NCBI GenBank assembly: GCA_964020085.1
Contig: CAXHUQ010001387.1
Location: forward strand, 342,501-406,500
DNA length: 64,000 nucleotides
Direction: 5' to 3'
Source: Micromussa lordhowensis
Taxonomy: Eukaryota; Cnidaria; Anthozoa; Scleractinia; Lobophylliidae
Positions 36,701 to 50,592 of this stretch are shown piece by piece. Numbering within the stretch: the first letter of the stretch is position 1; the number at the start of each line of letters is the position of its first letter. The translations under genes and the position numbers were made by a program. Below the pieces are notes generated by a model. That model ran no database searches and was not told the origin of the DNA. It worked only from the letters and a program-made list of their open reading frames with translations.

Positions 36701-39700
36701 GTCGGCCTACTTTTTTGAGCATTTTGCCTTGGTCCCCCTTGGCAAAATGTCAGAAAATGGCCGATTTAGGTGTCCTTGCCAAATTTGTCATAACTCGGCT
36801 CTGCGGACACTTATGGAGCCGCAGTTTGCAGCAAAATGTTGTGCTATGTTTGCACTTCAAGTGCATACTAATTAGGAGATGATGCCATTTGCGCCAGGGT
36901 GTTTTTGAAGCCCCTATAGTCGGCCTACTTTTTTGAGCATTTTGCCTTGGTCCCCCCTTGGCAAAATGTCAGAAAATGGCCGATTTAGGTGTCCTTGCCA
37001 AATTTGTCATAACTCGGCTCTGTGGACACTTATGGAGCCGCAGTTTGCAGCAAAATGTTGTACTATATTTGCACTTCAAGTGCATACTAATTAGGAGATG
37101 ATGCCATTTGCGCCAGGTTGTTTTTGAAGCCCCTATAGTCGGCCTACTTTTTTGAGCATTTTGCCTTGGTCCCCCCTTGGCAAAATCTCAGAAAATGGCC
37201 GATTTAGGTGTCCTTGCCAAATTTGTCATAACTCGGCTCTGCGGACACTTATGGAGCCGCAGTTTGCAGCAAAATGTTGTGCTATGTTTACACTTCAAGT
37301 GCATACTAATTAGCAGATGATGCCATCTGCGCCAGGGTGTTTTTGAAGCCCCTATAGTCGGCCTACTTTTTTGAGCATTTTGCCTTGGTCCCCCCTTGGC
37401 AAAATCTCAGAAAATGGCCGATTTAGGTGTCCTTGCCAAATTTGTCATAACTCGGCTCTGCGGACACTTATGGAGCCGCAGTTTGCAGCAAAATGTTGTG
37501 CTATGTTTGCACTTCAAGTGCATACTAATTAGCAGATGATGCCATCTGCGCCAGGGTGTTTTTGAAGCCCCTATAGTCGGCCTACTTTTTTGAGCATTTT
37601 GCCTTGGTTCCCCCCTTGGCAAAATCTCAGAAAATGGCCGATTTAGGTGTCCTTGCCAAATTTGTCATAACTCGGCTTTGCGGACACTTATGGAGCCGCA
37701 GTTTGAAGCAAAATGTTGTGCTATGTTTGCACTTCAAGTGCATACTAATTAGGAGATGATGCCATTTGCGCCAGGGTGTTTTTGAAGCCCCTATAGTCGG
37801 CCTACTTTTTTGAGCATTTTGCCTTGGTCCCCCTTGGCAAAATGTCAGAAAATGGCGGATTTAGGTGTCCTTGCCAAATTTGTCATAACTCGGCTCTGTG
37901 GACACTTATGGAGCCGCAGTTTGCAGCAAAATGTTGTACTATGTTTGCACTTCAAGTGCATGCTAATTAGGAGATGATGCCATTTGCGCCAGGTTGTTTT
38001 TGAAGCCCCTATAGTCGGCCTACTTTTTTGAGCATTTTGCCTTGGTCCCCCCTTGGCAAAATCTCAGAAAATGGCCGATTTAGGTGTCCTTGCCAAATTT
38101 GTCATAACTCGGCTCTGCGGACACTTATGGAGCCGCAGTTTGCAGCAAAATGTTGTGCTATGTTTGCACTTCAAGTGCATACTAATTAGGAGATGATGCC
38201 ATTTGCGCCAGGGTGTTTTTGAAGCCCCTATAGTCGGCCTACTTTTTTGAGCATTTTGCCTTGGTTCCCCCCTTGGCAAAATCTCAGAAAATGGCCGATT
38301 TAGGTGTCCTTGCCAAATTTGTCATAACTCGGCTTTGCGGACACTTATGGAGCCGCAGTTTGAAGCAAAATGTTGTGCTATGTTTGCACTTCAAGTGCAT
38401 ACTAATTAGGAGATGATGCCATTTGCGCCAGGGTGTTTTTGAAGCCCCTATAGTCGGCCTACTTTTTTGAGCATTTTGCCTTGGTCACCCGTGGCAAAAT
38501 CTCAGAAAATGGCCGATTTAGGTGTCCTTGCCAAATTTGTCATAACTCGGCTCTGTGGACACCTATGGAGCCGCAGTTTGCAGCAAAATGTTGTACTATG
38601 TTTGCACTTCAAGTGCATACTAATTAGGAGATGATGCCATTTGCGCCAGGGTGTTTTTGAAGCCCCTATAGTCGGCCTACTTTTTTGAGCATTTTGCCTT
38701 GGTCCCCCTTGGCAAAATGTCAGAAAATGGCCGATTTAGGTGTCCTTGCCAAATTTGTCATAAGTCGGCTCTGCGGACACTTATGGAGCCGCAGTTTGCA
38801 GCAAAATGTTGTGCTATGTTTGCACTTCACGTGCATACTAATTAGGAGATGATGCCATTTGCGCCAGGGTGTTTTTGAAGCCCCTATAGTCGGCCTACTT
38901 TTTTGAGCATTTTGCCTTGGTCCCCCCTTGGCAAAATCTCAGAAAATGGCCGATTTAGGTGTCCTTGCCAAATTTGTCTTAACTCGGCTTTGCGGACACT
39001 TATGGAGCCGCAGTTTGAAGCAAAATGTTGTGCTATGTTTGCACTTCAAGTGCATACTAATTAGGAGATGATGCCATTTGCGCCAGGGTGTTTTTGAAGC
39101 CCCTATACTCGGCCTACTTTTTTGAGCATTTTGCCTTGGTCCCCCCTTGGCAAAATCTCAGAAAATGGCCGATTTAGGTGTCCTTGCCAAATTTGTCATA
39201 ACTCGGCTCTGCGGACACTTATGGAGCCGCAGTTTGCAGCAAAATGTTGTGCTATGTTTGCACTTCAAGTGCATACTAATTAGGAGATGATGCCATTTGC
39301 GCCAGGGTGTTTTTGAAGCCCCTATAGTCGGCCTACTTTTTTGAGCATTTTGCCTTGGTCCCCCCTTTGCAAAATCTCAGAAAATGGCCGATTTAGGTGT
39401 CCTTGCCAAATTTGTCATAACTCGGCTCTGCGGACACTTATGGAGCCGCAGTTTGCAGCAAAATGTTGTGCTATGTTTGCACTTCAAGTGCATACTAATT
39501 AGCAGATGATGCCATCTGCGCCAGGGTGTTTTTGAAGCCCCTATAGTCGGCCTACTTTTTTGAGCATTTTGCCTTGGTCCCCCCTTGGCAAAATCTCAGA
39601 AAATGGCCGATTTAGGTGTCCTTGCCAAATTTGTCATAACTCGGCTCTGCGGACACTTATGGAGCCGCAGTTTGCAGCAAAATGTTGTGCTATGTTTGCA

Positions 39701-42700
39701 CTTCAAGTGCATACTAATTAGCAGATGATGCCATCTGCGCCAGGGTGTTTTTGAAGCCCCTATAGTCGGCCTACTTTTTTGAGCATTTTGCCTTGGTTCC
39801 CCCCTTGGCAAAATCTCAGAAAATGGCCGATTTAGGTGTCCTTGCCAAATTTGTCATAACTCGGCTTTGCGGACACTTATGGAGCCGCAGTTTGAAGCAA
39901 AATGTTGTGCTATGTTTGCACTTCAAGTGCATACTAATTAGGAGATGATGCCATTTGCGCCAGGGTGTTTTTGAAGCCCCTATAGTCGGCCTACTTTTTT
40001 GAGCATTTTGCCTTGGTTCCCCCCTTGGCAAAATCTCAGAAAATGGCCGATTTAGGTGTCCTTGCCAAATTTGTCATAACTCGGCTTTGCGGACACTTAT
40101 GGAGCCGCAGTTTGAAGCAAAATGTTGTGCTATGTTTGCACTTCAAGTGCATACTAATTAGGAGATTATGCCATTTGCGCCAGGGTGTTTTTGAAGCCCC
40201 TATAGTCGGCCTACTTTTTTGAGCATTTTGCCTTGGTCACCCGTGGCAAAATCTCAGAAAATGGCCGATTTAGGTGTCCTTGCCAAATTTGTCATAACTC
40301 GGCTCTGTGGACACTTATGGAGCCGCAGTTTGCAGCAAAATGTTGTACTATGTTTGCACTTCAAGTGCATACTAATTAGGAGATGATGCCATTTGCGCCA
40401 GGGTGTTTTTTAAGCCCCTATAGTCGGCCTACTTTTTTGAGCATTTTGCCTTGGTCCCCCTTGGCAAAATGTCAGAAAATGGCCGATTTAGGTGTCCTTG
40501 CCAAATTTGTCATAACTCGGCTCTGCGGACACTTATGGAGCCGCAGTTTGCAGCAAAATGTTGTGCTATGTTTGCACTTCAAGTGCATACTAATTAGGAG
40601 ATGATGCCATTTGCGCCAGGGTGTTTTTGAAGCCCCTATAGTCGGCCTACTTTTTTGAGCATTTTGCCTTGGTCCCCCCTTGGCAAAATCTCAGAAAATG
40701 GCCGATTTAGGTGTCCTTGCCAAATTTGTCATAACTCGGCTCTGCGGACACTTATGGAGCCGCAGTTTGCAGCAAAATGTTGTGCTATGTTTGCACTTCA
40801 AGTGCATACTAATTAGGAGATGATGCCATTTGCGCCAGGGTGTTTTTGAAGCCCCTATAGTCGGCCTACTTTTTTGAGCATTTTGCCTTGGTCCCCCCTT
40901 GGCAAAATCTCAGAAAATGGCCGATTTAGGTGTCCTTGCCAAATTTGTCATAACTCGGCTCTGCGGACACTTATGGAGCCGCAGTTTGCAGCAAAATGTT
41001 GTGCTATGTTTGCACTTCAAGTGCATACTAATTAGCAGATGATGCCATCTGCGCCAGGGTGTTTTTGAAGCCCCTATAGTCGGCCTACTTTTTTGAGCAT
41101 TTTGCCTTGGTCCCCCCTTGGCAAAATCTCAGAAAATGGCCGATTTAGGTGTCCTTGCCAAATTTGTCATAACTCGGCTTTGCGGACACTTATGGTGCCG
41201 CAGTTTGCAGCAAAATGTTGTGCTATGTTTGCACTTCAAGTGCATACTAATTAGGAGATGATGCCATTTGCGACAGGGTGTTTTTGAAGCCCCTATTTTC
41301 GGCCTACTTTTTTGAGCATTTTGCGTTGGTCCCCCCTTGGCAAAATCTCAGAAAATGGCCGATTTTAGGTGTCCTTGCCAAATTTGTCATAACTCGGCTC
41401 TGCGGACACTTATGGAGCCGCAGTTTGCAGCAAAATGTTGTGCTATGTTTGCACTTCAAGTGCATACTAATTAGGAGATGATGCTATTTGCGCCAGGGTG
41501 TTTTTGAAGCCCGTATAGTCGGCCTACTCTTTTGAGCATTTTGCCTTGGTTCCCCCCTTGACAAAATCTCAGAAAATAGCCGATTTAGGTGTCCTTGCCA
41601 AATTTGTCATAACTCGGCACTGCGGACAGTTATGGAGCCGCAGTTTGCAGCAAAATGTTGTGCTATGTTTGCACTTCAAGTGCATACTAATTAGGAGATG
41701 ATGCCATTTGCGCCAGGGTGTTTTTGAAGCCCCTATTTTCGGCCTACTTTTTTGAGCATTTTGCCTTGGTCCCCCCTTGGCAAAATCTCAGAAAATGGCC
41801 GATTTAGGTGTCCTTGCCAAATTTGTCATAACTCGGCTCTGCGGACACTTATGGAGCCGCAGTTTGAAGCAAAATGTTGTGCTATGTTTGCACTTCAAGT
41901 GCATACTAATTAGGAGATGATGCCATGTGCGCCAGGTTGTTTTTGAAGCCCCTATAGTCGGCCTACTTTTTTGAGCATTTTGTTTTGGTCCCCCCTTGGC
42001 AAAATGTCAGAAAATGGCCGATTTAGGTGTCCTTGCCAAATTTGTCATAACTCGGCTATGCGGACACTTATGGAGCCGCAGTTTGCAGCAAAATGTTGTG
42101 CTATGTTTGCACTTCAAGTGCATACTAATTAGGAGATGATGTCATTTGCGCCAGGGTGTTTTTGAAGCCCGTATAGTCGGCCTACTCTTTTGAGCATTTC
42201 GCCTTGGTCCCCCCTTGACAAAATCTCAGAAAATAGCCGATTTAGGTGTCCTTGCCAAATTTGTCATAACTCGGCTCTGCGGACACTTATGGAGCCGCAG
42301 TTTGCAGCAAAATGTTGTGCTATGTTTGCACTTCAAGTGCATACTAATTAGGAGATGATGCCATTTGCGCCAGGGTGTTTTTGAAGCCCCTATAGTCGGC
42401 CTACTCTTTTGAGCATTTTGCCTTGGTCCCCCCTTGGCAAAATCTCAGAAAATGGCCAATTTAGGTGTCCTTGCCAAATTTGTCATAACTCGGCTCGCGG
42501 ACACTTATGGAGCCGCAGTTTGAAGCAAAATGTTGTGCTATGTTTGCACTTCAAGTGCATACTAATTAGGAGATGATGCCATGTGCGCCAGGTTGTTTTT
42601 GAAGCCCCTATAGTCGGCCTACTTTTTTGAGCATTTTGTTTTGGTCCCCCCTTGGCAAAATGTCAGAAAATGGCCGATTTAGGTGTCCTTGCCAAATTTG

Positions 42701-44987
42701 TCATAACTCGGCTATGCGGACACTTATGGAGCCGCAGTTTGCAGCAAAATGTTGTGCTATGTTTGCACTTCAAGTGCATACTAATTAGGAGATGATGCCA
42801 TTTGCGCCAGGGTGGTTTTGAAGCCCTTATAGTCGGCCTACTTTTTTTAACTTTTTGCCTTGGTCCCCCCTTGGCAAAATCTTAGAAAACGGCCGATTTA
42901 GGTGTCCTTGGCAAATTTGTCATAACTCGGTTCTGCGGACACTTATGGCGCCGCAGTTTGCAGCAAAATGATGTGCTATGTTTGCACTTCAAGTGCATAC
43001 TAATTAGGAGATGATACCATTTGCGCCAGGGTGTTTTTGAAGCCCCTATAGTCGGCCAACTTTTTTGAGCATTTTGCCTTGGTCCCCCCTTGGCAAAATC
43101 TCAGAAAATGGCCGATTTAGGTGTCCTTGCCAAATTTGTCATAACTCGGCTCCGCGGACACTTATGGAGCCGCAGTTTGCAGCAAGATGTTGTGCTATGT
43201 TTGCACTTTAAGTGCATACTAATTAGGAGATGATGCCATTTGCGCCAGGGTGTTTTTGAAGCCACTATAGTCGGCCTACTTTTTTGAGCATTTTGCCTTG
43301 GTCCCCCCTTGACAAAATCTCAGAAAATGGCTGATTTAGGTGTCCTTGCCAAATTTGTCATAACTCGGCTCTGCGGACACTTATGGAGCCGCAGTTTGCA
43401 GCAAAATGTTGTGCTATGTTTGCACTTCAAGTGCATACTAATTAGGAGATGATGCCATTTGCGCCAGTGTGTTTTTGAAGCCCCTATAGTCGGCCTACTT
43501 TTTTGTTTATTTTGCCTTGGTCCCCCCATGGCAAAATCTCAGAAAATGGCCGATTTAGGTGTGCTTGCCAAATTTGTCATAACTCGGCACTGCGGACACT
43601 TATGGAGCCGCAGTTTGCAGCAAAATGTTGTGCTATGTTTGCACTTCAAGTGCATACTAATTAGGAGATGATGCCATTTGCGCCAGGGTGTTTTTGAAGC
43701 CCCTATTTTCGGCCTCCTTTTTTCAGCATTTTGCCTTGGTCCCCCCTTGGCAAAATCTCAGAAAATGGCCGATTTAGGTGTCCTTGCCAAATTTGTCATA
43801 ACTCGGCTCTGCGGACACTTATGGAGCCGCAGTTTGCAGCCAAATGTTGTGCTATGTTTGCACTTCAAGTGCATACTAATTAGAAGATGATGCCATTTGC
43901 GCCAGGGTGTTTTTGAAGCCCCTATAGTCGGCCTACTCTTTTGAGCATTTTGCCTTGGTCCCCCCTTGGCAAAATCTCAGAAAATGGCCGATTTAGGGGT
44001 CCTTGCCAAATTTGCCATAACTCGGCTCCGCGGACACTTATGGAGCCGCAGTTTGCAGCAAGATGTTGTGCTATGTTTGCACTTTAAGTGCATACTAATT
44101 AGGAGATGATGCCATTTGCGCCAGGGTGTTTTTGAAGCCACTATAGTCGGCCTACTCTTTTGAGCATTTTGCCTTGGTCCCCCCTTGGCAAAATCTCAGA
44201 AAATGGCCGATTTAGGTGTCCTTGCCAAATTTGTCATAACTCGGCACTGCGGACACTTATGGAGCCGCAGTTTGCAGCAAAATGTTGTGCTATGTTTGCA
44301 CTTCAAGTGCATACTAATTAGGAGATGATGCCATTTGCGCCAGGGTGATTTTGAAGCCCCCATAGTCGGCCTCCTTTTTTGAGCATTTTGCCTTGGTCCC
44401 CCCTTGGCAAAATCTCAGAAAATAGCCGATTTAGGTGTCCTTGCCAAATTTGTCATAACTCGGCTCTGCGGACACTTATGGAGCCGCAGTTTGCAGCAAA
44501 ATGTTGTGCTATGTTTGCACTTCACGTGCATACTAATTAGGAGATGATGCCATTTGCGCCAGGGTGTTTTTGAAGCCCGTATAGTCGGCCTACTCTTTTG
44601 AGCATTTTGCCTTGGTCACCCCTTGACAAAATCTCAGAAAATAGCCGATTTAGGTGTCCTTGCCAAATTTGTCATAACTCGGCTCTGCGGATACTTATGG
44701 AGCCGCAGTTTGAAGCCAAATGTTGTGCTATGTTTGCACTTCAAGTGCATACTAATTAGGAGATGATGCCATTTGCGCCAGGGTGTTTTTGAAGCCCCTA
44801 TAGTCGGCCTACTCTTTTGAGCATTTTGCCTTGGTCCCCCCTTGGCAAAATCTCAGAAAATGGCCGATTTAGGTGTCCTTGCCAAATTTGTCATAACTCG
44901 GCTCGCGGACACTTATGGAGCCGCAGTTTGCAGCAAAATGTTGTGCTATGTTTGCACTTCAAGTGCATACTAATTAGGAGATGATGC

Positions 44988-45031
44988 TATGGGGTTTGCA
45001 CTTCAAGTGCATACAAATTAGGAGATGATGC
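44988..45031 (+). repeat. 44-bp partial monomer, copy 1
   Basis: After atgatgc at 44981-44987 the sequence jumps back to a changed tatggggtttgcacttcaag segment and repeats through aggagatgatgc. The partial monomer spans the 13-bp dyad. Confidence 0.85.
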
Positions 45032-48000
45032 CATTTGCGCCAGGGTGTTTTCGAAGCCCCTATAGTCGGCCTACTTTTTTGAGCATTTTGCCTTGGTCCC
45101 CCCTTGGCAAAATCTCAGAAAATGGCCGATTTAGGTGTCCTTGCCAAATTTGTCATAACTCGGCTCTGCGGACACTTATGGAGCCGCAGTTTGCAGCAAA
45201 ATGATGTGCTATGTTTGCACTTCAAGTGCATACTAATTAGGAGATGATGCCATTTGCGCCAGGGTGTTTTTGAAGCCCCTATAGTCGGCCAACTTTTTTG
45301 AGCATTTTGCCTTGGTCCCCCCTTGGCAAAATCTCAGAAAATGGCCGATTTAGGTGTCCTTGCCAAATTTGTCATAACTCGGCTCCGCGGACACTTATGG
45401 AGCCGCAGTTTGCAGCAAGATGTTGTGCTATGTTTGCACTTTAAGTGCATACTAATTAGGAGATGATGCCATTTGCGCCAGGGTGTTTTTGAAGCCACTA
45501 TAGTCGGCCTACTTTTTTGAGCATTTTGCCTTGGTCCCCCCTTGACAAAATCTCAGAAAATGGCTGATTTAGGTGTCCTTGCCAAATTTGTCATAACTCG
45601 GCTCTGCGGACACTTATGGAGCCGCAGTTTGCAGCAAAATGTTGTGCTATGTTTGCACTTCAAGTGCATACTAATTAAGAGATGATGCCATTTGCGCCAG
45701 TGTGTTTTTGAAGCCCCTATAGTCGGCCTACTTTTTTGTTTATTTTGCCTTGGTCCCCCCATGGCAAAATCTCAGAAAATGGCCGATTTAGGTGTGCTTG
45801 CCAAATTTGTCATAACTCGGCACTGCGGCCACTTATGGAGCCGCAGTTTGCAGCAAAATGTTGTGCTATGTTTGCACTTCAAGTGCATACTAATTAGGAG
45901 ATGATGCCATTTGCGCGAGGGTGTTTTTGAAGCCCCTATTTTCGGCCTCCTTTTTTGAGCATTTTGCCTTGGTCCCCCCTTGGCAAAATCTCAGAAAATG
46001 GCCGATTTAGGTGTCCTTGCCAAATTTGTCATAACTCGGCTCTGCGGACACTTATGGAGCCGCAGTTTGCAGCAAAATGTTGTGCTATGTTTGGACTTCA
46101 AGTGCATACTAATTAGGAGATGATGCCATTTACGCCAGGGTGTTTTTGAAGCCCGTATAGTCGGCCTACTCTTTTAAGCATTTTGCCTTGGTCCCCCCTT
46201 GACAAAATCTCAGAAAATAGCCGATTTAGGTGTCCTTGCCAAATTTGTCATAACTCGGCTCTGCGGACACTTATGGAGCCGCAGTTTGCAGCCAAATGTT
46301 GTGCTATGTTTGCACTTCAAGTGCATACTAATTAGAAGATGATGCCATTTGCGCCAGGGTGTTTTTGAAGCCCCTATAGTCGGCCTACTCTTTTGAGCAT
46401 TTTGCCTTGGTCCCCCCTTGGCAAAATCTCAGAAAATGGCCGATTTAGGTGTCCTTGCCAAATTTGTCATAACTCGGCACTGCGGACACTTATGGAGCCG
46501 CAGTTTGCAGCAAAATGTTGTGCTATGTTTGCACTTCAAGTGCATACTAATTAGGAGATGATGCCATTTGCGCCAGGGTGTTTTTGAAGCCCCTATTTTC
46601 GGCCTCCTTTTTTGAGCATTTTGCCTTGGTCCCCCCTTGGCAAAATCTCAGAAAATGGCCGATTTAGGTGTCCTTGCCAAATTTGTCATAACTCGGCTCT
46701 GCGGACACTTATGGAGCCGCAGTTTGCAGCAAAATGTTGTGCTATGTTTGCACTTCAAGTGCATACTAATTAGGAGATGATGCCATTTGCGCCAGGGTGT
46801 TTTTGAAGCCCGTATAGTCGGCCTACTCTTTTGAGCATTTTGCCTTGGTCCCCCCTTGACAAAATCTCAGAAAATAGCCGATTTAGGTGTCCTTGCCAAA
46901 TTTGTCATAACTCGGCTCTGCGGATACTTATGGAGCCGCAGTTTGCAGCCAAATGTTGTGCTATGTTTGCACTTCAAGTGCATACTAATTAGGAGATGAT
47001 GTTATTTGCGCCAGGGTGTTTTTGAAGCCCCTATAGTCGGCCTACTCTTTTGAGCATTTTGCCTTGGTCCCCCCTTGGCAAAATCTCAGAAAATGGCCGA
47101 TTTAGGTGTCCTTGCCAAATTTGTCATAACTCGGCTCTGCGGACACTTATGGAGCCGCAGTTTGCAGCAAAATGTTGTGCTATGTTTGCACTTCAAGTGC
47201 ATACTAATTAGGAGATGATGCCATTTGCGCCAGGGTGTTTTTGAGGCCCCTATAGTCGGCCTACTTTTTTGAGCATTTTGCCTTGGTCCCCCCTTGGCAA
47301 AATCTCAGGAAATGGCCAATTTAGGTGTCCTTGCCAAATTTGTCATAACTCGGCTCTGCGGACACTTATGGAACCGCACTTTGCAGCAAAATGTTGTGCT
47401 ATGTTTCCACTTTAAGTGCATACAAATTAAGAGATGATGCCATTTGCGCCAGGGTGTTTTTGAAGCCCCTCTAGTCGGCCTACTTTTTTGAGCATTTTGC
47501 CTTGGTCCCCCCTTGGCAAAATCTCAGAAAATGGCCGATTTAGGTGTCCTTGCCAAATTTGTCATAACTCGGCTCCGCGGACACTTATGGAACCGCAGTT
47601 TGCAGCAAGATGTTGTGCTATGTTTGCACTTTAAGTGCATACTAATTAGGAGATGATGCCATTTGCGCCAGGGTGTTTTTGAAGCCCCTATAGTCGGCCT
47701 ACTTTTTTGAGCATTTTCCCTTGGTCCCCCCTTGGCAAAATCTCAGAAAATGGCCGATTTAGGTGTCCTTGCCAAATTTGTCATAACTCGGCTCTGCGGA
47801 CACTTATGGAGCCGCAGTTTGCAGCAAAATGTTGTGCTATGTTTGCACTTCAAGTGCATACTAATTAGGAGATGATGCCATTTGCGCCAGTGTGTTTTTG
47901 AAGCCCCTATAGTCGGCCTACTTTTTTGTTGATTTTGCCTTGGTCCCCCCATGGCAAAATCTCAGAAAATGGCCGATTTAGGTGTGCTTGCCAAATTTGT

Positions 48001-48972
48001 CATAACTCGGCACTGCGGACACTTATGGAGCCGCAGTTTGCAGCAAAATGTTGTGCTATGTTTGCACTTCAAGTGCATACTAATTAGGAGATGATGCCAT
48101 TTGCGCAAGGGTGTTTTTGAAGCCCCTATTTTCGGCCTCCTTTTTTGAGCATTTTGCCTTGGTCCCCCCTTGGCAAAATCTCAGAAAATGGCCGATTTAG
48201 GTGTCCTTGCCAAATTTGTCATAACTCGGCTCTGCGGACACTTATGGAGCCGCAGTTTGCAGCAAAATGTTGTGCTATGTTTGGACTTCAAGTGCATACT
48301 AATTAGGAGATGATGCCATTTGCGCCAGGGTGTTTTTGAAGCCCGTATAGTCGGCCTACTCTTTTGAGCATTTTGCCTTGGTCCCCCCTTGACAAAATCT
48401 CAGAAAATAGCCGATTTAGGTGTCCTTGCCAAATTTGTCATAACTCGGCTCTGCGGACACTTATGGAGCCGCAGTTTGCAGCCAAATGTTGTGCTATGTT
48501 TGCACTTCAAGTGCATACTAATTAGAAGATGATGCCATTTGCGCCAGGGTATTTTTGAAGCCCCTATAGTCCGCCTACTCTTTTGAGCATTTTGCCTTGG
48601 TCCCCCCTTGGCAAAATCTCAGAAAATGGCCGATTTAGGTGTCCTTGCCAAATTTGTCATAACTCGGCTCTGCGGACACTTATGGAGCCGCAGTTTGCAG
48701 CCAAATGTTGTGCTATGTTTGCACTTTAAGTGCATACTAATTAGAAGATGATGCCATTTGCGCCAGGGTATTTTTGAAGCCCCTATAGTCCGCCTACTCT
48801 TTTGAGCATTTTACCTTGGTCCCCCCTTGGCAAAATCTCAGAAAATGGCCGATTTAGGTGTCCTTGCCAAATTTGTCATAACTCGGCTCGCGGACACTTA
48901 TGGAGCCGCAGTTTGCAGCAAAATGTTGTGCTATGTTTGCACTTCAAGTGCATACTAATTAGGAGATGATGC

Positions 48973-49016
48973 TATGGGGTTTGCACTTCAAGTGCATACA
49001 AATTAGGAGATGATGC
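48973..49016 (+). repeat. 44-bp partial monomer, copy 2
   Basis: It shows the same junction and the same private changes (tatgggg, catacaaatt) as the copy 3985 bp upstream. It therefore arose once and was copied within a larger block. Confidence 0.85.
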
Positions 49017-50548
49017 CATTTGCGCCAGGGTGTTTTCGAAGCCCCTATAGTCGGCCTACTTTTTTGAGCATTTTGCCTTGATCCCCCCTTGGCAAAATCT
49101 CAGAAAATGGCCGATTTCGGTGTCCTTGCCAAATTTGTCATAACTCGGCTCTGCGGACACTTATGGAGCCGCAGTTTGCAGCAAAATGTTGTGCTATGTT
49201 TGCACTTCAAGTGCATACTAATTAGGAGATGATGCCATTTGCGCCAGTGTGTTTTTGAGGCCCCTATAGTCGGCCTACTTTTTTGAGCATTTTGCCTTGG
49301 TCCCCCCTTGGCAAAATCTCAGGAAATGGCCAATTTAGGTGTCCTTGCCAAATTTGTCATAACTCGGCTCTGCGGACACTTATGGAACCGCACTTTGCAG
49401 CAAAATGTTGTGCTATGTTTCCACTTTAAGTGCATACAAATTAGGAGATGATGCCATTTCCGCCAGGGTGTTTTTGAAGCCCCTTAGTCGGCCAACTTTT
49501 TTTAACATTTTGCCTTGGTCCCCCCTTGGCAAAATCTCAGAAAATGGCCGATTTAGGTGTCCTTGCCAAATTTGTCATAACTCGGCTCCGCGGACACTTA
49601 TGGAACCGCAGTTTGCGGCAAGATGTTGTGCTATGTTTGCACTTTAAGTGCATACTAATTAGGAGATGATGCCATTTGCGCCAGAGTGTTTTTGAATCCC
49701 CTATAGTCGGCCTACTTTTTTGAGCATTTTGCCTTGGTCTCCCCTTGGCAAAATCTCAGGAAATGGCCGATTTAGGTGTCCTTGCCAAATTTGTCATAAC
49801 TGGGCTCTGCGGACACTTATGGAGCCGCAGTTTGCAGCAAAATGTTGTGCTATGTTTGCACTTCAAGTGCATACTAATTAGGAGATGATGCCATTTGCGC
49901 CAGGGTGTTTTTGAAGCCCCTATTTTCGGCCTCCTTTTTTGAGCATTTTGCCTTGGTCCCCCCTTGGCAAAATCTCAGAAAATGGCCGATTTAGGTGTCC
50001 TTGCCAAATTTGTCATAACTCGGCTCTGCGGACACTTATGGAGCCGCAGTTTGCAGCAAAATGTTGTGCTATGTTTGGACTTCAAGTGCATACTAATTAG
50101 GAGATGATGCCATTTGCGCCAGGGTGTTTTTTGAAGCCCGTATAGTCGGCCTACTCTTTTGAGCATTTTGCCTTGGTCCCCCCTTGACAAAATCTCAGAA
50201 AATGGCCGATTTAGGTGTCCTTGCCAAATTTGTCATAACTCGGTTCTGCGGATACTTATGGAGCCGCAGTTTGCAGCCAAATGTTGTGCTATGTTTGCAC
50301 TTCAAGTGCATACTAATTAGGAGATGATGCCATTTGCGCTAGGGTGTTTTTGAAGCCCCTATAGTCGGCCTACTCTTTTGAGCATTTTGCCTTGGTCCCC
50401 CCTTGGCAAAATCTCAGAAAATGGCCGATTTAGGTGTCCTTGCCAAATTTGTCATAACTCGGCTCGCGGACACTTATGGAGCCGCAGTTTGCAGCAAAAT
50501 GTTGTGCTATGTTTGCACTTCAAGTGCATACTAATTTGGAGATGATGC

Positions 50549-50592
50549 TATGGGGTTTGCACTTCAAGTGCATACAAATTAGGAGATGATGC
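50549..50592 (+). repeat. 44-bp partial monomer, copy 3
   Basis: This third occurrence lies 1576 bp after copy 2 (7 x 219 plus 43) and carries the same private changes. Confidence 0.85.

Larger units (their letters stand above)
43240..49200 (+). repeat. Higher-order repeat: 10-mer (2190 bp, or 2233 with the 44-bp partial monomer)
   Basis: The markers gccagtgtgtttttg and tttttgtttattttgcc (tttttgttgatttt in the last copy) recur near 43.47, 45.70 and 47.89 kb. The first spacing is 2233 bp and the second 2190 bp (10 x 219). The extra 43 bp in the first interval comes from the 44-bp partial monomer at 44988-45031 and a nearby 1-bp loss. Confidence 0.8.
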
